Below, one piece after another: positions 42,979 to 50,735 of a DNA stretch of 50,735 nucleotides. A program made the translations under genes and the position numbers. Source of the DNA: an uncultured Lachnospiraceae bacterium (GTDB taxonomy: Bacteria > Bacillota > Clostridia > Lachnospirales > Lachnospiraceae). The stretch covers positions 1 to 50,735 of the forward strand of contig USGM01000010.1 in assembly GCA_900554205.1 (NCBI GenBank), written 5' to 3'. The notes beneath the pieces were generated by a model. The model searched no databases. It was not told the DNA's origin and worked only from the letters and a program-made list of their open reading frames with translations. Position 1 is the first letter of the stretch, and every line of letters begins with the position of its first letter.

Positions 42979-45516
42979 ATGAGAATTCGTATGGAGACAT
43001 TGTACTGGGCTTTGGAATACGGCAAGGTCCTCATTGCATATATAGCGGTCATGTTCATCTGGCCCTCCGTTGTGTTCGGTGGGTACCTGAAGGGGAAGAG
43101 CCGGAGCGTCCGGTTCTGCTTCTGCGTGACGGTGCAGGTGGTTCTGGTCAACACGGTCGTGCTTGGTCTTGGGCTTTTGCATCTTCTGCACGGCTGGCTC
43201 GTGGCTCTGTTGTTCTATGGGAGCTTTTTCGGGGTGTTGCTGTACCGGTTCCGGGTCACGGAGGAGCTGCGGCAGACGGTAATCCGGCTTGTGACGGGAA
43301 CCTATGGCATCCGGCTCTTTATGTCGGATATGCGCACCCGTTTCCGTAACTGGAGGAGAAGAAGGCGGGAGGCCTTTTTACAGAGCGCGCGGGGACACAT
43401 TACGGAGTATGTGGTGCTTGCGGTGGTCGTGCTGTTCGGCATGATCTATTTCACCTACGGCGCATTTTGCGACCATTCCTATGGCTTCGGCGATATGTAC
43501 AGGCATCATTCGTGGATCTACGGACTGCTGGAGGGCACCCCCTTTTACGAGGGCATCTATCCCGAGGCGATGCACTGCTTTATTTACAGTCTCAGGGTGC
43601 TGTTCGGGGTCAGCATCTACAGTTCGCAGCTTTTTCTGGCAGGGGTTCATGTAGCGGTGTTTCTCGTGGCTGCCTATCTCTTCTTGAAAGAGCTCTTTGC
43701 ATGGCGCGGGACGGCGATCCTCGTGCTGGCAATGTTCCTCACGGTCGATCTGGTCTGCATAGACGAGATTTTCAGCATGTCCCGTCTGCAATGGACGCTG
43801 CCGCAGGAATTCGGACTGTACACGGAGTTTCTGTGTGCGCTGTTTCTGCTGCGCTGCCTTAAGGCGGATTTTACGGATATTCCCAAGGGCATCGGCAGGA
43901 AGCTCAAATATCTTTTCACAAATGAAAATTTACTCCTGTTCATGATGTCTCTCGCGGCATCTCTCGTCATACACTTTTATGCGACCATGATGGCGTTCTT
44001 CCTGTGTCTGGTCGTGGCGGGCTGCCGTTTTGTGTCGTGCTTTCGGAAGAAGCGGCTCCTGCCGCTGATGGCGGCGGTGGCGGCGGGGCTGTTCATCGCG
44101 GTCGCGCCGATGGGACTTGCGCTGGCGGAGGGAATCGGCTTTCAGGGTTCCATCAGCTGGGCGGTCAACATCATCAACGGAACAGACACCAACGAGGGAC
44201 GTACCAACCAGATTAAGAAGCAGGAGACGACGGAGACACCGACGTCGGGAGAACAGGGAACGACAGAGGTTCCGGCTCCGGGTGGACAGGAAACGGGAGG
44301 AACCGGTGCGGAGGCACAGGGGCAGGTTCCCGCGCCGGGAGAGACGACGGGAATGTCGGACGGCGCAGTCACCGGACAGGGAGACATCACATCGCAAGAT
44401 GGGCCTGAGCAGCCTGCAAGTCCGGGATTTACGGAGCGGCTTCGGGAGAAACTGGCGCAGATCGGAGGAATTTTTAGACGCGTCTGGGAAATCATTCGGG
44501 AGAAGTCTGCCGGGGTGTACAGCTACGGCTATGTCACCCTGTACAGGAGTGAGAGAGCGGCGTGGATCGTCGGGTTTACGGCGCTCGGACTCGCCTTCTG
44601 GCTTTGTTACCGGCTGATTACGGCGCTGGTGGCGCTGATCTTCCGAGGAAAGCTCAGGAATGGCAGGCTTCTGACCTTCTTTGACGGCTATCCGCTGCTT
44701 GTGCTGATGTCGGCATTCTTTATGCTGCTCTATGCGGCGCCGTTTCTGGGATTGCCGGAGCTGATCGCCGGTTCGAGACTGTGTTCGACGGAGCAGCTGC
44801 TGATCCTCGCGGTGATAGCCATTCCGGCGGATGCCGTCCTTGCAACACTCGCACAGACGGGGGCACGCAGGGCTATGCCTGTATTGCTGATCCTCGGCGT
44901 CGGCGGAATCTATGTCGCGGCGAGACAGCTTGGCTTCTATCACGGCTACCTCTACAACGAGCTGACACGCTATAATTCGGTGGTGCGCGTGACAAATGAG
45001 ATCATGGACAGCTTCCCGGAGCACAGCTATACGATTGTGTCCCCCACGGATGAGCTTTATCATGTGATCGAGAAGGGACGGCACGAGGAGCTGTTCCAGT
45101 TCATGCTGAGAACGACAGGAGAGAACTATACCATTCCGACGGAGTATGTTTTCCTCTATGTGGAGAAAAAGCCGATCCGGTATGCCCAAAGCCATTTCCA
45201 GACCGGCCCTGCATGGCTGGCGGAGGAAAAGTACACACAGTATTACAGCACGAATTACAGCGAAGGCGGCGCGATCAGCGCGTCCGAGATATCGGAGACA
45301 GCGGCTGCGGAGCCGCTCAGAACCTATTCCAAGCTGTCACAGAATTATTCTAATCTGGAGAGCCGGACGATTCTGGAGTCGAAGGCATATCTGTGGTTCG
45401 AGAGCTTTTCGGCGCTGTATCCGCAGGAGACGGCAATCTATTATGAGGATGATGACTTTGTCTGCTATTTAATCCGGCAGAATGTCTATCGTCTGTTTCA
45501 GTTGGAGGCGCAATGA
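42979..45516 (+). CDS. Large multi-pass membrane protein with Thr/Glu/Pro/Gly-rich insert
   Basis: About 845 residues with some twelve hydrophobic helices in two blocks. Between the blocks lies a low-complexity stretch of about 75 residues rich in Thr, Glu, Gly, Pro and Gln (around 44208-44430; for example TTETPTSGEQGTTEVPAPGG). A soluble C-terminal domain follows (about residues 670-845). The outline resembles GT-C type glycosyltransferases or O-antigen-ligase-like proteins, but I see no decisive motif. The start is ATG 42979 behind GAAAGG; ATG 42991 is possible. It overlaps the next gene by 4 bases. Confidence 0.7.
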   Translation: MRIRMETLYWALEYGKVLIAYIAVMFIWPSVVFGGYLKGKSRSVRFCFCVTVQVVLVNTVVLGLGLLHLLHGWLVALLFYGSFFGVLLYRFRVTEELRQTVIRLVTGTYGIRLFMSDMRTRFRNWRRRRREAFLQSARGHITEYVVLAVVVLFGMIYFTYGAFCDHSYGFGDMYRHHSWIYGLLEGTPFYEGIYPEAMHCFIYSLRVLFGVSIYSSQLFLAGVHVAVFLVAAYLFLKELFAWRGTAILVLAMFLTVDLVCIDEIFSMSRLQWTLPQEFGLYTEFLCALFLLRCLKADFTDIPKGIGRKLKYLFTNENLLLFMMSLAASLVIHFYATMMAFFLCLVVAGCRFVSCFRKKRLLPLMAAVAAGLFIAVAPMGLALAEGIGFQGSISWAVNIINGTDTNEGRTNQIKKQETTETPTSGEQGTTEVPAPGGQETGGTGAEAQGQVPAPGETTGMSDGAVTGQGDITSQDGPEQPASPGFTERLREKLAQIGGIFRRVWEIIREKSAGVYSYGYVTLYRSERAAWIVGFTALGLAFWLCYRLITALVALIFRGKLRNGRLLTFFDGYPLLVLMSAFFMLLYAAPFLGLPELIAGSRLCSTEQLLILAVIAIPADAVLATLAQTGARRAMPVLLILGVGGIYVAARQLGFYHGYLYNELTRYNSVVRVTNEIMDSFPEHSYTIVSPTDELYHVIEKGRHEELFQFMLRTTGENYTIPTEYVFLYVEKKPIRYAQSHFQTGPAWLAEEKYTQYYSTNYSEGGAISASEISETAAAEPLRTYSKLSQNYSNLESRTILESKAYLWFESFSALYPQETAIYYEDDDFVCYLIRQNVYRLFQLEAQ

Positions 45517-46988
45517 GAAGAGCGGCGGGAAAATTTTTAACGGTGGTCATGCTTCTGGCGACACTCGGCGCGCTCGGACTTCTCGGCAGAGAGCTCGTGC
45601 AGCACTTTCAGTGGTGCATACAGGCGGAGACGGTGCGCTTCACAGAATCCGCAGATGAGCTGCGGAATCCGGACAGAGGCGTTTATGCCATCTACGGCTT
45701 CCGGATCAAGGAGGAGCCTGTCGATTATGCGGCGGAGCTTGCGGAGCGAATGAAGGAGGACACGGACACAACGCTTGCCATGTTGCAGATCAACCTGCAG
45801 GAGTACCGCGGTGGGGAACTCAGCAGTGCGGCGCTGGAAAATATCGAAAATCTGTTTCGGGCGATCTCCGGGACGGATAAGCGCTGGATTGTCCGCTTCC
45901 TCTATGACTGGTACGGGGAAAATGAGCAGTATGAGCCGCAGGACATTGAGATCATCACAGGACATATGAAGCAGCTTGGCGGTATCTTAAAGACTTACAA
46001 GGACTGCATCTTTACGTTGCAGGGACTGTTTATCGGCAACTGGGGGGAGATGAACGGGACGCGTTATGCGGATCAGGAGTCTATGCAGCAACTGACGGCG
46101 CAGCTTCTGGAAAGCACGGATGAGACGACTTTTCTTGCGGTGCGTACCCCGGCGCAGTGGAGAAAAATCACCGGCACTGCGGACATTGCCGGGGCTGACG
46201 GCGAAATGACACGGCGGCTTGGACTGTTCAACGACGGAATGCTGGGCAGTGAGAGCGATTACGGAACCTATGGAGGACAGACGAGAGCGGAGGTGGGAGA
46301 CACCGCTGCGTGGACGAGGGCGGAGGAGCTTGCATTTCAGGAGGAGCTCTGTGGAAAAGTTCCCAACGGAGGCGAAGTGATTGTGGACAACGCCTTCAAT
46401 GATCTTGAGGCGGCGATCGCGGATCTGCGAACGATGCATGTCACTTACCTGAATGAAAATTATGACAGAAAGGTTCTGGAAAAATGGGCGGCGGACACAG
46501 TTCACACGGAGGACTGCTTTGACGGCATGGACGGTCTGTCCTATATCGAGAGACATCTCGGTTACCGACTGCTGCTCTCGTGGGCGGAGCTGTCGCAGGA
46601 GCTTGGGCAGGGGACGGTGGAGCTGTCGGTGTCTTTAAAAAACGTCGGCTTTGCACCGTTTTACAGAGCGTGTGACATGAGGATTGTCCTGTGTGCGGAG
46701 GATGGAGAGATCGTTTTTGAGAGGGAGTTTTTGGCAGACCTCTCGGGACTGACCGGAGGAAACCGGACGGAGCAGGAGGCTGTTCTTACCATGCAGCTGC
46801 CCATGCCAGAGATCGAGGGCGCAAGCTTCACGGTCTGGCTTCAGACGAGCGATCCGGTGACCGGAGAGCGAATTATTTTCGCAAATGAGCAGACAACTGG
46901 AGGAAACGGGTATCAAATTGGAAAGTTTACAGTCAATAAATTGAATATTGTCGAAATAATTGACAGAGTTTTATCACAAAAAGATTGA
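45513..46988 (+). CDS. DUF4874/DUF4832 protein, copy 2 (membrane-anchored or secreted)
   Basis: 491 residues. An N-terminal hydrophobic segment (FLTVVMLLATLGALGLLG) acts as signal or anchor. The same blocks as in the copy at 37952 follow: NPDRGVYAIYGF, QGLFIGNWGEMNGTRY, GSESDYGTYGG and NGGEVIVD. It probably works outside the membrane on the glycan made by this operon. It is the last gene of the long operon; its TGA overlaps the promoter of the next small gene. Confidence 0.82.
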   Translation: MRRAAGKFLTVVMLLATLGALGLLGRELVQHFQWCIQAETVRFTESADELRNPDRGVYAIYGFRIKEEPVDYAAELAERMKEDTDTTLAMLQINLQEYRGGELSSAALENIENLFRAISGTDKRWIVRFLYDWYGENEQYEPQDIEIITGHMKQLGGILKTYKDCIFTLQGLFIGNWGEMNGTRYADQESMQQLTAQLLESTDETTFLAVRTPAQWRKITGTADIAGADGEMTRRLGLFNDGMLGSESDYGTYGGQTRAEVGDTAAWTRAEELAFQEELCGKVPNGGEVIVDNAFNDLEAAIADLRTMHVTYLNENYDRKVLEKWAADTVHTEDCFDGMDGLSYIERHLGYRLLLSWAELSQELGQGTVELSVSLKNVGFAPFYRACDMRIVLCAEDGEIVFEREFLADLSGLTGGNRTEQEAVLTMQLPMPEIEGASFTVWLQTSDPVTGERIIFANEQTTGGNGYQIGKFTVNKLNIVEIIDRVLSQKD

Positions 46989-47013
46989 CAATCATGTAAA
47001 GTTTTAGTAAAAT
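46985..47013 (+). promoter_or_regulatory. Promoter of the YERP-leader protein
   Basis: TTGACA (46985-46990), 17 bases, TAAAAT (47008-47013), about 50 bases before ATG 47065. The -35 overlaps the stop codon of the upstream gene. It gives the small gene its own strong transcription. Confidence 0.75.
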
Positions 47014-47064
47014 AAGAGCAGCAAGTTGTAGAGTTTTTTTGTATTAGAGGGAGAGGTGCAAGTC

Positions 47065-47454
47065 ATGATGAACTATGAAAGACCGATGTTGGTTAAGACG
47101 GAACAGATGTCTGAGGGTGTTTATCTTGCGAGCGGTGCAGGATTAAGTGCAGGATGTTATACGTCAAGCGCGTATATCCATCAGACTGCAGAGCTGGGAA
47201 GACATGATTACCGCATTCAGGTAGATGCTGTGCATAATGCAGATCATACAAAGGATGCCCAGACACTTACCATATCCTTTAACCTGCCGGTTGTGTGGAA
47301 GAGCGGTTGGACGCTTCTTTCCGGCAGCGGTACGCAGACGCTGGTGATTGCGATGGGATACCATCAGAACCCGACGGACAATATCGGATTCGGTGATCTG
47401 ATTGTGGAAGCGGATGAAGGACTGACGATCACGGGAGTGTCCGTTACCGACTGA
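47065..47454 (+). CDS. Small beta-rich protein with RiPP-like leader (YERP...EGVYLASG)
   Basis: 129 residues. The N-terminus, MMNYERPMLVKTEQMSEGVY then LASGAGLSAGCY, has no classical signal peptide and looks like a leader with a small-residue cleavage region (SGAG, residues 23-26). From C31 on, the sequence alternates in beta strands (RHDYRIQVDAVHN, QTLTISFNLPVVW, TQTLVIAMGYHQN, GLTITGVSVTD), like a small carbohydrate-binding sandwich. It has its own promoter, an AGAGGTG ribosome site and its own terminator, and is followed by an ABC exporter and a PqqD-kinase fusion. I infer an exported, possibly modified, abundant surface protein. I do not know a named family. It could also be a plain secreted protein using the exporter without modification. 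Confidence 0.7.
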   Translation: MMNYERPMLVKTEQMSEGVYLASGAGLSAGCYTSSAYIHQTAELGRHDYRIQVDAVHNADHTKDAQTLTISFNLPVVWKSGWTLLSGSGTQTLVIAMGYHQNPTDNIGFGDLIVEADEGLTITGVSVTD

Positions 47455-47468
47455 TTGATTTGAAATGG

Positions 47469-47500
47469 AAAGCCGTTGTGTGTATGCACAACGGCTTTTT
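47469..47500 (+). terminator. Intrinsic terminator after the YERP-leader protein
   Basis: A perfect 12-bp stem, AAAGCCGTTGTG (47469-47480) with CACAACGGCTTT (47487-47498), a 6-base loop and a T-tract. With the promoter at 46985 it makes a one-gene transcript; read-through would reach the exporter. Confidence 0.92.
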
Positions 47501-47561
47501 CTGAGTTTACTCTGTGGTGCATGCTTAAAAATATCAGAAAGGCTACAGGACGAAGAGAAGA

Positions 47562-49325
47562 ATGCCGGATATAAAACATTATGTAAAGCGGATCAGGGAG
47601 GGTGCCCTGAAGGATGTCTGGCGGGAGACGGTATGGATTTACCGCTATGCCCGCAATTATTGGAAGCAGATGATATTTTATACGGTGCTGGGGCTTGCGG
47701 GAACAGCGGTTTCCCTGATTGCAAGCCTGATTTCCCGGGACATGGTCGATATTGTCACCGGAAAACAGGTAGGGCTTCTGCTGAAAACCTTCTGCCTTTA
47801 CATCGGCTTTTCCGTTGGCAATGTTCTCGTATCCCAGCTTTCCAGCTACTTCTCCAACAAGATCCGGCTCGGTGTGGAGAATGAGATCAAACAGGATGTC
47901 TTCCGGAAGATGCTCAGTGTGGAACTGGAATCCATACAGAATTATCACACGGGCGATCTGCTGACGAGATGGGGAGCCGATGCGGGAAATATTTCGGAGG
48001 GCATTCTGAGCTGGGTTCCGAATCTGATTATCAACACGGTACGGTTTGTCAGCACCTTTGCGCTGGTGTTTTATAATGACCCCATATTTGCACTGCTGGC
48101 GCTGCTCGGTATGCCGGTCAGCATGCTCATGTCGCGCACGCTGCTTCGGCGGATGCGGAAAAACAATGAGCGCAGCGCTGCGATGAATGCGAAGATGTCG
48201 GGCTTTAATCAGGAGGCGTTTTCCAATATCCAGACGATCAAGGCATTTAATCTGATCCGTCTCTACACGGAGCGATTGAAACAGCTGCAGCAGGAGTATC
48301 TTTCCATGCGGCTGGAGTTCCAGCGCATGTCCATGGCTACCTCAATCTTGCTGTCGATTGTGGGTCTTGCCGTCTCCTATGGCTGCTACGGCTTTGGAAT
48401 CTATCGCGTCTGGAGCGGAGCAATCACCTTCGGAACCATGACGATGTTCTTGTCACTGTCGGGAACACTTACCAGCAGCCTAAACCAGATGGTTTCGATG
48501 ATCCCGTCGGCGATTTCGCTCACGACCTCGGCGGGGAGACTGATGGACATTCTTGATATGCCGTCGGAGGACTTTTCGGAGGAGGAGAAGGTACATAGCT
48601 TTCTGGAGCAGAACCGGAGCAAGGGAATCAGCTATGCCTGCTCGGGACTGACCTATTCCTATCACACGGGTACGGAGGTCTTTGCACATGCCGGGCTGGA
48701 GGCACATCCGCATGAGATTGTTGCGCTTGTCGGGCCGTCCGGCGAGGGAAAGACGACGATGCTGCGCCTGCTGCTGGCACTTCTGAATCCGCAGGAGGGG
48801 GAGAGCTTCTTCACCGGTGAGGTGACAGGAGAGAGGATTCAAAATACACCCGCCGCAAGGGAACTGTTTTCCTATGTCCCGCAGGGAAATACCATGTTTT
48901 CCGGGACAATTGCGGAGAATATGCGCTTTGTCAAGCCGGATGCGACGGATGAGGAGATTGAGCAGGTGCTGAGACAGGCTTGCGCGTGGGGCTTCGTGGA
49001 GAGACTGCCGGATGGCATTTACAGCGCGATCGGAGAGCGCGGCACAGGCTTTTCGGAGGGACAGTCACAGCGGCTGTCGATTGCGCGGGCGCTGCTTAGA
49101 AAATCGCCGATTCTGCTTATGGACGAGGCAACCTCGGCGCTGGATGTGGCGACGGAGCGCGAAGTGTTGAAGAATATTATGCGGGACGATTACCCGAGAA
49201 CCTGTATCCTGACGACACACCGGCCGACTGTGCTTGGCATCTGCCAGAGGGTGTATGGCATCAGGGAAAAGAAGTGCGTTGTGCTGACCGAGGAGGAAAT
49301 CCGTCAGCTGATGGACAATTTCTGA
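47562..49325 (+). CDS. ABC exporter, fused TMD-NBD (single chain)
   Basis: 587 residues. Six TM helices fill residues about 40-320 in the type I exporter pattern, including the SRTLLRRMRKNNERSAAMNAK-like cytosolic helix. The NBD has Walker A GPSGEGKTTMLRLLL (about 391), signature FSEGQSQRLSIARALL, Walker B PILLMDEATSALD and TTHRPT. There is no C39 peptidase domain. It is probably a homodimer. Its position behind the YERP-leader protein suggests that protein, or a peptide cut from it, as substrate. The start is ATG 47562 after GACGAAGAGAAG. Confidence 0.87.
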   Translation: MPDIKHYVKRIREGALKDVWRETVWIYRYARNYWKQMIFYTVLGLAGTAVSLIASLISRDMVDIVTGKQVGLLLKTFCLYIGFSVGNVLVSQLSSYFSNKIRLGVENEIKQDVFRKMLSVELESIQNYHTGDLLTRWGADAGNISEGILSWVPNLIINTVRFVSTFALVFYNDPIFALLALLGMPVSMLMSRTLLRRMRKNNERSAAMNAKMSGFNQEAFSNIQTIKAFNLIRLYTERLKQLQQEYLSMRLEFQRMSMATSILLSIVGLAVSYGCYGFGIYRVWSGAITFGTMTMFLSLSGTLTSSLNQMVSMIPSAISLTTSAGRLMDILDMPSEDFSEEEKVHSFLEQNRSKGISYACSGLTYSYHTGTEVFAHAGLEAHPHEIVALVGPSGEGKTTMLRLLLALLNPQEGESFFTGEVTGERIQNTPAARELFSYVPQGNTMFSGTIAENMRFVKPDATDEEIEQVLRQACAWGFVERLPDGIYSAIGERGTGFSEGQSQRLSIARALLRKSPILLMDEATSALDVATEREVLKNIMRDDYPRTCILTTHRPTVLGICQRVYGIREKKCVVLTEEEIRQLMDNF

Positions 49326-50528
49326 TTATTTTTTTGCAGCTGGCAGATTGTCGATCGCAGCGCGCATGACGTGTGCAGCCTCCGGCTCCTTTGTGCATTC
49401 CAGAGAGAAGGTCGGAACCATTACGCCCAGCTGTGCGGCAAAGCCAAGATTGGTTCTTGCGAGGTCTTCTGTCCAGCCGGGAGAGATCAGCCGCTGCAGG
49501 ATTGCCAGCACAGAGGCTTCGCCGGAGAGAACGGAAGCCCTGTTGTTTGGGGCCTGTTTCAGGAAGACGATACCGCCGAGAGGAAAGCTCTTTTCCGTGT
49601 AGATGCCGGACGTGCCGCACCACGGCAGACCATACACGACCGGTATGCCGTCGGAAATACCGAGAAGGTTCAGGTCGCCGTTCAGCAGAGGGGTATCAAA
49701 TTCCTGCTGCCACAGAGAGGTATGCGTGGATTTTCCCGTGCCGGAGCAGCCGGAGAAGAGCCATGCCTTCCCACGGTAGAGCAGCGAGGCGGAGTGCATG
49801 ACGAAGAGCTCCTTTTTCTGGGCGGCGAGGAGAAAGGCAAAGCGGATCGCATGAAAGAGCATATCCGCGTGCTCCTCCGGGCTGGTTAATTTACAGTAAA
49901 TGTCAGCGACGGAGCCGTCCTTGCGCAGATGCATCTCATGGAGGAACCAGTCACCGGAGAACAGAAGGAGATAGGTGTCGCCGCAGTCGCACAGGATCAG
50001 CTCGCTCGTCCGCAATAATATGCTGCCGTTGTGCTTCTGCAAGGGTGCGTGGCGGATGATATTGATGCGCAGATCGGGGTCGGCCGGAGCGCAGTAAAAG
50101 CTCTTAAAATACTGTTCACAGAGAGCGTCAGCCCCGGTGCAGGATATGGTGACGGTGCCGATACGGAAGGTGTGAGCCGTGGAGGGCGCCATGGCAGCGG
50201 CGGACAATGCCGGAGAGGAAGCCTGCGCGGCAGACAATTCCGGGGAGGACATCGGCGAGGTGAGAATCCCATGGGCGGCCAGCAGCGAAAAAAACTGTTC
50301 CATATCGCGCCTTAAAAGGGGCAGTTCGTTCTCCGATGCCTGATATTCCTTCGCAAGCAGTGCGAGCAGTTCGTTCTCCGAAAGTCCGCGGCAGAGACCG
50401 TCCCAAAGCAGACTGCCGGACTGGTTCAGTCGGAGCACCGTGCCTAATCCGGCGGTGGACTGCCCGTAGGGGAGCAGATAGGGCACGCCGTTGATTTCCG
50501 TCTTAAAGTATTCGTTGCACTGTTTCAT
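49326..50528 (-). CDS. PqqD domain fused to HPr-kinase-like domain
   Basis: 400 residues from ATG 50528, behind GGAGG. Residues about 1-95 show a PqqD winged-helix pattern (PYLLPYGQ, VLRLNQSGSLLWDGL, MEQFFSLLAAHGIL). A linker rich in Ser, Ala and Pro follows, then an HPr-kinase-like domain with P-loop FSGCSGTGKSTHTSLW and LLNGDLNLLG. HPr-kinase homologues in Firmicutes lasso-peptide clusters phosphorylate the precursor, so this fusion would both bind a leader and phosphorylate it. The likely partner is the protein at 47065. It converges on the exporter gene with adjacent stops. The target is inferred, not shown. Confidence 0.8.
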   Translation of the reverse strand: MKQCNEYFKTEINGVPYLLPYGQSTAGLGTVLRLNQSGSLLWDGLCRGLSENELLALLAKEYQASENELPLLRRDMEQFFSLLAAHGILTSPMSSPELSAAQASSPALSAAAMAPSTAHTFRIGTVTISCTGADALCEQYFKSFYCAPADPDLRINIIRHAPLQKHNGSILLRTSELILCDCGDTYLLLFSGDWFLHEMHLRKDGSVADIYCKLTSPEEHADMLFHAIRFAFLLAAQKKELFVMHSASLLYRGKAWLFSGCSGTGKSTHTSLWQQEFDTPLLNGDLNLLGISDGIPVVYGLPWCGTSGIYTEKSFPLGGIVFLKQAPNNRASVLSGEASVLAILQRLISPGWTEDLARTNLGFAAQLGVMVPTFSLECTKEPEAAHVMRAAIDNLPAAKK

Positions 50529-50579
50529 GGAAGGGGCCTCCTGAGAAGAATGATTTTGGGCAAGGGCATTTATGGGATT

Positions 50580-50585
50580 AGTATA
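50580..50585 (-). promoter_or_regulatory. Extended -10 of the PqqD-kinase gene
   Basis: On the minus strand TATACT is preceded by TGC, about 50 bases before ATG 50528. The -35 region is weak. Confidence 0.4.
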
Positions 50586-50664
50586 GCAGGTGTTGGGGGA
50601 AAAAGCCAGATGTACGATTAGGCAATGGCGAAGTTTAGGTTTTGGCGAAAAGTGGTATTGCGCA

Positions 50665-50704
50665 AAGTGACGTTGCACAGAATGCACAGACCACCGCAGG
50701 CACG
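50665..50704 (+). repeat. Dispersed intergenic repeat, copy C
   Basis: A 40-base element beginning AAGTGACGTTGCACAGAATG, 37 of 40 identical to the copy at 7693-7732. It lies upstream of the minus-strand kinase gene and points toward whatever begins beyond the window edge. Confidence 0.8.
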
Positions 50705-50735
50705 CTCTCGCTACCTTCCGCACGCAGCGGCACAT

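Noticed and set aside
43930..45195. Minus-strand ORF of 421 codons opposite the large membrane protein
   Set aside because: Arg/His-rich, no motifs, no start context; the plus strand has clear membrane helices and a coupled downstream gene.
50529..50735. N-terminal extension of the PqqD-kinase fusion by 69 codons
   Set aside because: It runs through the extended -10 promoter and the dispersed repeat; ATG 50528 has GGAGG upstream and starts the PqqD domain properly.

Overview
The window looks like a chromosomal segment of a Gram-positive anaerobe of the Clostridia, most likely a gut Lachnospiraceae. This is inferred from gene types, not from a marker gene. The pointers are the sufCBDSU order with an IscR-like Rrf2 regulator, a LytTR/small-membrane-protein pair, a BlaI/M56 pair, a Gram-positive pel operon with an epimerase-fused PelD, and the strong AGGAGG-type ribosome sites. 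No tRNA, rRNA, CRISPR array or intact insertion sequence was seen.

Left part (1-8.7 kb). A 5'-truncated PD-(D/E)XK-like protein is followed by a solitary chemotaxis receptor, a BlaI/M56-peptidase regulatory pair, and a three-gene run (AAA ATPase, membrane-anchored GNAT fusion, metallo-beta-lactamase-fold hydrolase). The junctions of that run carry a dispersed intergenic repeat that also occurs at the right edge of the window.

RiPP cluster (8.9-16.0 kb). A regulator built of two HTH-TPR halves precedes a 39-residue cysteine-rich precursor peptide too short for routine gene calling. An intrinsic terminator/attenuator follows, then a radical SAM/SPASM enzyme split by a one-base frame change at a T-tract, a PqqD-type recognition protein, and a two-subunit ABC exporter. 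The peptide, radical SAM and PqqD genes are visibly AT-rich compared with the exporter genes.

Middle (16-27.4 kb). There are decayed minus-strand fragments (CD3324-like protein, aminoglycoside-nucleotidyltransferase-like protein) behind a 7-codon leader ORF. Next come a RelBE-type toxin-antitoxin pair, a lipoprotein, and a LytTR regulator with a membrane partner and an ABC transporter. The suf Fe-S assembly operon follows, behind a consensus promoter with two Rrf2-like boxes, and ends in a rhodanese-TtcA-like fusion.

Right part (27.4-50.7 kb). A long co-directional exopolysaccharide operon opens with a stand-alone PqqD-like protein and continues with pelD, pelE, a pelA-like gene, pelF and pelG. 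It then carries a DUF2304 protein, two glycosyltransferases, two paralogous DUF4874/DUF4832 proteins, a Stealth-type phosphotransferase, a flippase, a nucleotidyltransferase and a large membrane protein. Downstream lie a separately promoted and terminated 129-residue protein with a RiPP-like leader, a single-chain ABC exporter, and on the minus strand a PqqD-HPr-kinase-like fusion. The polysaccharide genes are thus bracketed by peptide-maturation parts, and I infer a combined peptide and polysaccharide surface system.
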